A stretch of 16,739 bases of DNA from the NCBI GenBank assembly GCA_027577415.1, contig JANBQS010000494.1:1-16739 (forward strand), read 5' to 3'. This stretch comes from Coemansia sp. RSA 922. Its lineage: Eukaryota; Kickxellomycota; Kickxellomycetes; Kickxellales; Kickxellaceae. The position numbers were made by a program, and so were the translations under genes. Shown piece by piece: positions 14,967-16,739 of the stretch. Position 1 is the stretch's first letter. Every line of letters begins with the position of its first letter. The notes beneath the pieces are model-generated. The model worked only from the letters and a program-made list of their open reading frames with translations. It had not been told where the DNA came from and did no database searches.

Positions 14967-15652
14967 TCTCCAGCCCATCCAGGGATAAAATCATCTGCGT
15001 CTTTGCTGGCCATGAAAATTTCCACATATTTCGCAACACTTACACCATTGGCCTTGCAAATTTCTATAACTTTCGAAACACGTATACCATTGACCTTGCA
15101 AAAATCTATAACTTCCGCAACACTTATACCATTGACCTTGCAAATTTCCATAGCTTCCGCAACACTTATACCATTGTCCTTGCTAAGGTTTAAGATATCA
15201 ATAATAGTTTTACTACTGACCTTGCAAATTTCTCTAACTTCTGCAACACTTTTACCACTGACCTTGCAAATTTCCACAACTTCCGCAACACTTATACCAC
15301 TGTCCTTGCTAAGATTTAAGATATCAACAACAGTTTCAGTTTTGTAGTCGAGTACATGTTCCAAAGGTCCCAAGTTCTTGCCCTTTAGGAATGCACAAAG
15401 CGTAAAATCATTACCCTCGTTAGACTTGTGCAATACATATTTGTGCTCAGATGGGTGGAAGCTTCCTGCAAGCCCCTTGATTAACAATGAAAGATTGTCC
15501 ATATCGTCACTATCAAACCTATGCGCGTAAAAAATCAAACTGTTGCCATTCCCGTATTTTCCCAGAACCTCCCCTCCCTCAACATATTCCACGTCTTTGA
15601 GTTTCGGAATAGTACTCCCTATTACGTTTGCAAAATCAGCATCAACGCTCAT
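14936..15652 (-). CDS. Array gene 4: unknown family with eight 14-residue repeats (238 aa)
   Basis: ATG is at 15652-15650, in the TGACTATGAGCGTTGAT context, giving 238 residues starting MSVDADFANV. Residues 1-105 are the family domain, with RFDSDDMDNLSLLIKGLAG closest to array gene 2. Residues 106-217 are eight consecutive 14-residue repeats with no gaps. The C-terminus has the family motif ADDFIPGWA and then a 12-residue extension. Two repeat types occur: type A (TVVDILNLSKDSG) and type B (ISVAEVVEICKVSG), in the order A-B-B-A-B-B-B-B. Type B has Cys at repeat position 10. Each repeat looks like a short amphipathic helix plus a Gly/Ser turn, so a small helical solenoid is plausible. There is no signal peptide or membrane segment. 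The family is not recognised. The TATA box lies at 15773-15780. Confidence 0.85.
   Translation of the reverse strand: MSVDADFANVIGSTIPKLKDVEYVEGGEVLGKYGNGNSLIFYAHRFDSDDMDNLSLLIKGLAGSFHPSEHKYVLHKSNEGNDFTLCAFLKGKNLGPLEHVLDYKTETVVDILNLSKDSGISVAEVVEICKVSGKSVAEVREICKVSSKTIIDILNLSKDNGISVAEAMEICKVNGISVAEVIDFCKVNGIRVSKVIEICKANGVSVAKYVEIFMASKDADDFIPGWAGDLQASNKDCA
15002..15337 (-). repeat. 8 x 42-bp in-frame coding tandem repeat
   Basis: The 336 bp equal exactly eight 42-bp units, all in frame within array gene 4. Units R1 (15296-15337) and R4 (15170-15211) are type A and the rest are type B. The R1-R3 and R4-R6 triplets (126 bp each) are highly similar to each other, so a three-unit block appears to have been duplicated on top of single-unit expansion. 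R8 at the 3' end is the most decayed. Confidence 0.9.
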
Positions 15653-15772
15653 AGTCAGTAAAAAAAAAAATAAGTATAGTAAAAGATGCTGGTAAGAAGA
15701 AAGTAGGTTGAGAATGAGAGATGCTTTTTTTTATTTTGTTCGTGGCTTTTTTTCTTCTGTCCAAGCCAGCCC

Positions 15773-15780
15773 TTTTTATA
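15773..15780 (-). promoter_or_regulatory. TATA box of array gene 4
   Basis: It reads TATAAAAA on the minus strand, about 121-128 bp before the ATG, followed by GGGCTGGCTTGGACAGAAG, the same box as in genes 2 and 3 with one or two changes. Confidence 0.6.
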
Positions 15781-15989
15781 CTCACGGCTGGACACCACAA
15801 CTAGGTGCAGAAAAATCTCCTTTTTTCTTCTTGCCAAGTCTGCCTTTTTCTATTCTTTTTAGCAAAGCAGGTAAAAATATTGGGGAATGACGTATTTTGG
15901 AAGCTCTACTGTCGCCGAGAAGAAAGGAGGGGGGTTTCTTTTTAGGCCAAATGTCGCTTTTGAGTATTACCCTATCATAAAGAAAACGA

Positions 15990-16081
15990 GCACAATAGAG
16001 CGTCGATTTTCTTTTATTTGCTTCTTTGAGGTTTGCCACAATAGGGAAAAGCCGGAATGTCTACAGTCAACGCATTTGTCA
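15990..16081 (-). promoter_or_regulatory. 92-bp conserved upstream block of array gene 4
   Basis: This is the partner of 11648-11739 (about 88 of 92 bases identical by my count), lying about 340-430 bp upstream of the gene 4 ATG. Weaker versions are at about 14397-14480 (unit 3) and 13014-13110 (unit 2). Confidence 0.6.
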
Positions 16082-16298
16082 CTTGCAATCAACGACAATT
16101 CCCCGCTGATTGCACGCTTTTCTTTTACACAAAGTATTGGCTGGAGCATCCACTTTTGCCAAATGCAAGATGATTCTAATTTTTTTTTTCTGGGTGAATA
16201 AATTATTGATAGGATTTATACATTTAAAAAAAATCGGATGTTCTAAAGGGTATCGCTAGTGAGTATGTAAAGATAGAAACAATATATCTTGTAGAGGC

Positions 16299-16739
16299 TT
16301 ACCTCGACGCAGCTGGCGCCGAGGGCCGTGACGATGAAGATGGTTTAAGTGGTGGCAAGCGCACTTCAATAATTCGGTAATGAGTAGAGTTTCCCTCTGG
16401 GAACAGTCGCTTTCCGCTAGTACCCGATAGACCAGGCACGATGTATCCCTGAACAGAATCTACATTAGCGGCGGGCTTCGTGGATAAAGCCGTAGGCTGT
16501 GGCATAGCACTGGTAGATTCATCTATGGTCACTTCCTCCGTCGCGTTCACAGCACTGGGAGCCTGGGGCGTCGCACTGCTATTCGGTGCAAGCAGAGCAG
16601 TTCCGATAGTGGCGGGACCAATGGCAATATGAAGCACGGTCGACGTAGAATCGGGGTTAAGACAGATGGCGTTCTTGATACGTATGATGCTGAGCAATAC
16701 GCCGGTCTCTATATGCCTTACCTCGATAAACTTTGGGTT
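16299..16739 (-). CDS. C-terminal end of a CNH-domain protein, probably a Rom2-type RhoGEF, 5'-partial
   Basis: The minus-strand frame is open from the window edge to a TAA at 16301-16299, giving 146 visible residues. It begins NPKFIEVRHIETGVLLSIIR, which matches the closing strands of a citron homology (CNH) domain: a hydrophobic F-I-E-V strand, an ETG turn, then a strand leading to a conserved IxCL. About 100 residues rich in Ser, Pro, Ala and Thr follow and look disordered. CNH domains sit at the C-terminus in fungal Rho1 exchange factors (Rom1/Rom2) and in some GCK-type kinases. Vam6-type proteins have theirs at the N-terminus, so a RhoGEF is the best guess. The stop lies inside AGG-TAAGC, which also resembles a splice donor, so further exons downstream cannot be excluded. 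Confidence 0.65.
   Translation of the reverse strand, partial: NPKFIEVRHIETGVLLSIIRIKNAICLNPDSTSTVLHIAIGPATIGTALLAPNSSATPQAPSAVNATEEVTIDESTSAMPQPTALSTKPAANVDSVQGYIVPGLSGTSGKRLFPEGNSTHYRIIEVRLPPLKPSSSSRPSAPAASR

Larger units (their letters stand above)
10735..16150 (-). repeat. Four-unit head-to-tail gene array
   Basis: Four units occupy about 10735-12010, 12040-13380, 13450-14720 and 14790-16150. Each contains, in minus-strand order, a far-upstream conserved block, a core promoter, one ORF and a conserved 3' flank. The ORF starts lie at 11259, 12662, 14026 and 15652, giving spacings of 1403, 1364 and 1626 bp. The last spacing is longer largely because array gene 4 carries a 336-bp internal repeat block. 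The flanks align as well as, or better than, the coding parts, so whole units were duplicated. Edges are approximate because I aligned by eye. Confidence 0.85.
15653..16298. other. Upstream region of array gene 4 and right edge of the array
   Basis: This is 646 bp without a credible gene. An A11 run lies just before the ATG (about 15660-15671). The TATA box (15773-15780), TGACGTA (15888-15894), the 92-bp block (15990-16081) and an imperfect inverted repeat (16084-16114) follow in the upstream direction. Similarity to other units fades by about 16150. The remainder up to 16298 is AT-rich and is the 3' flank of the next minus-strand gene. Confidence 0.6.

Noticed and set aside
15002..15337. CRISPR-like array of regularly spaced repeats
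   Set aside because: Units are contiguous with no unique spacers, lie in frame within a eukaryotic gene, and vary between units.
14883..15347. 154-residue plus-strand frame across the 42-bp repeats
   Set aside because: Repeat units of 42 bp stay open in several frames automatically. The minus-strand frame has the family domain, start context and promoter, while this one is low-complexity Leu/Ser/Thr/Ile.

Overview
The window looks like part of a fungal nuclear chromosome. It holds long intron-free reading frames for core eukaryotic genes (a Sen1-type helicase, the Rab geranylgeranyltransferase beta subunit, Pat1, and the C-terminal end of a CNH-domain protein). Coding DNA is fairly GC-rich and is separated by AT-rich, poly-T/poly-A-rich spacers. 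Compact intron-poor genes plus these orthologues suggest an early-diverging fungus, with Kickxellomycotina (Coemansia-like) as my best guess. That placement is inference from style and family resemblance; no search was run.

Layout. (1) 1-5352, plus strand: SEN1 homologue, 5' end outside the window. (2) 5654-6055, minus strand: a small protein of unknown function, convergent with SEN1. (3) 6056-7111: a spacer of about 1 kb with three imperfect tandem repeats of about 145 bp and several TGACGT/ACGTCA motifs, lying between the divergent small gene and BET2. (4) 7112-8125, plus: BET2. (5) 8368-10524, plus: PAT1. (6) 10735-about 16150: a head-to-tail array of four units of about 1.3-1.4 kb, each with a minus-strand gene for a 126-238 aa member of one unrecognised protein family, a recognisable core promoter, far-upstream conserved blocks and a conserved 3' flank. 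(7) 16299-16739, minus: C-terminal end of a CNH-domain protein (probably a Rom2-type RhoGEF), 5' end outside the window.

The housekeeping genes act in RNA 3'-end formation and R-loop control (Sen1), Rab prenylation (Bet2) and mRNA decapping and P-bodies (Pat1). They are neighbours but not functionally linked. The interesting part is the accessory array. Its four paralogues range from clearly related to strongly divergent and look mosaic, as if shuffled by recombination. Their non-coding flanks are in places better conserved than the proteins. The last paralogue (14936-15652) contains a block of exactly eight 14-residue repeats (8 x 42 bp) of two alternating types, placed between the family's common domain and its C-terminal acidic/Trp motif. 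I do not recognise the family. It shows no signal peptide and no membrane segment.
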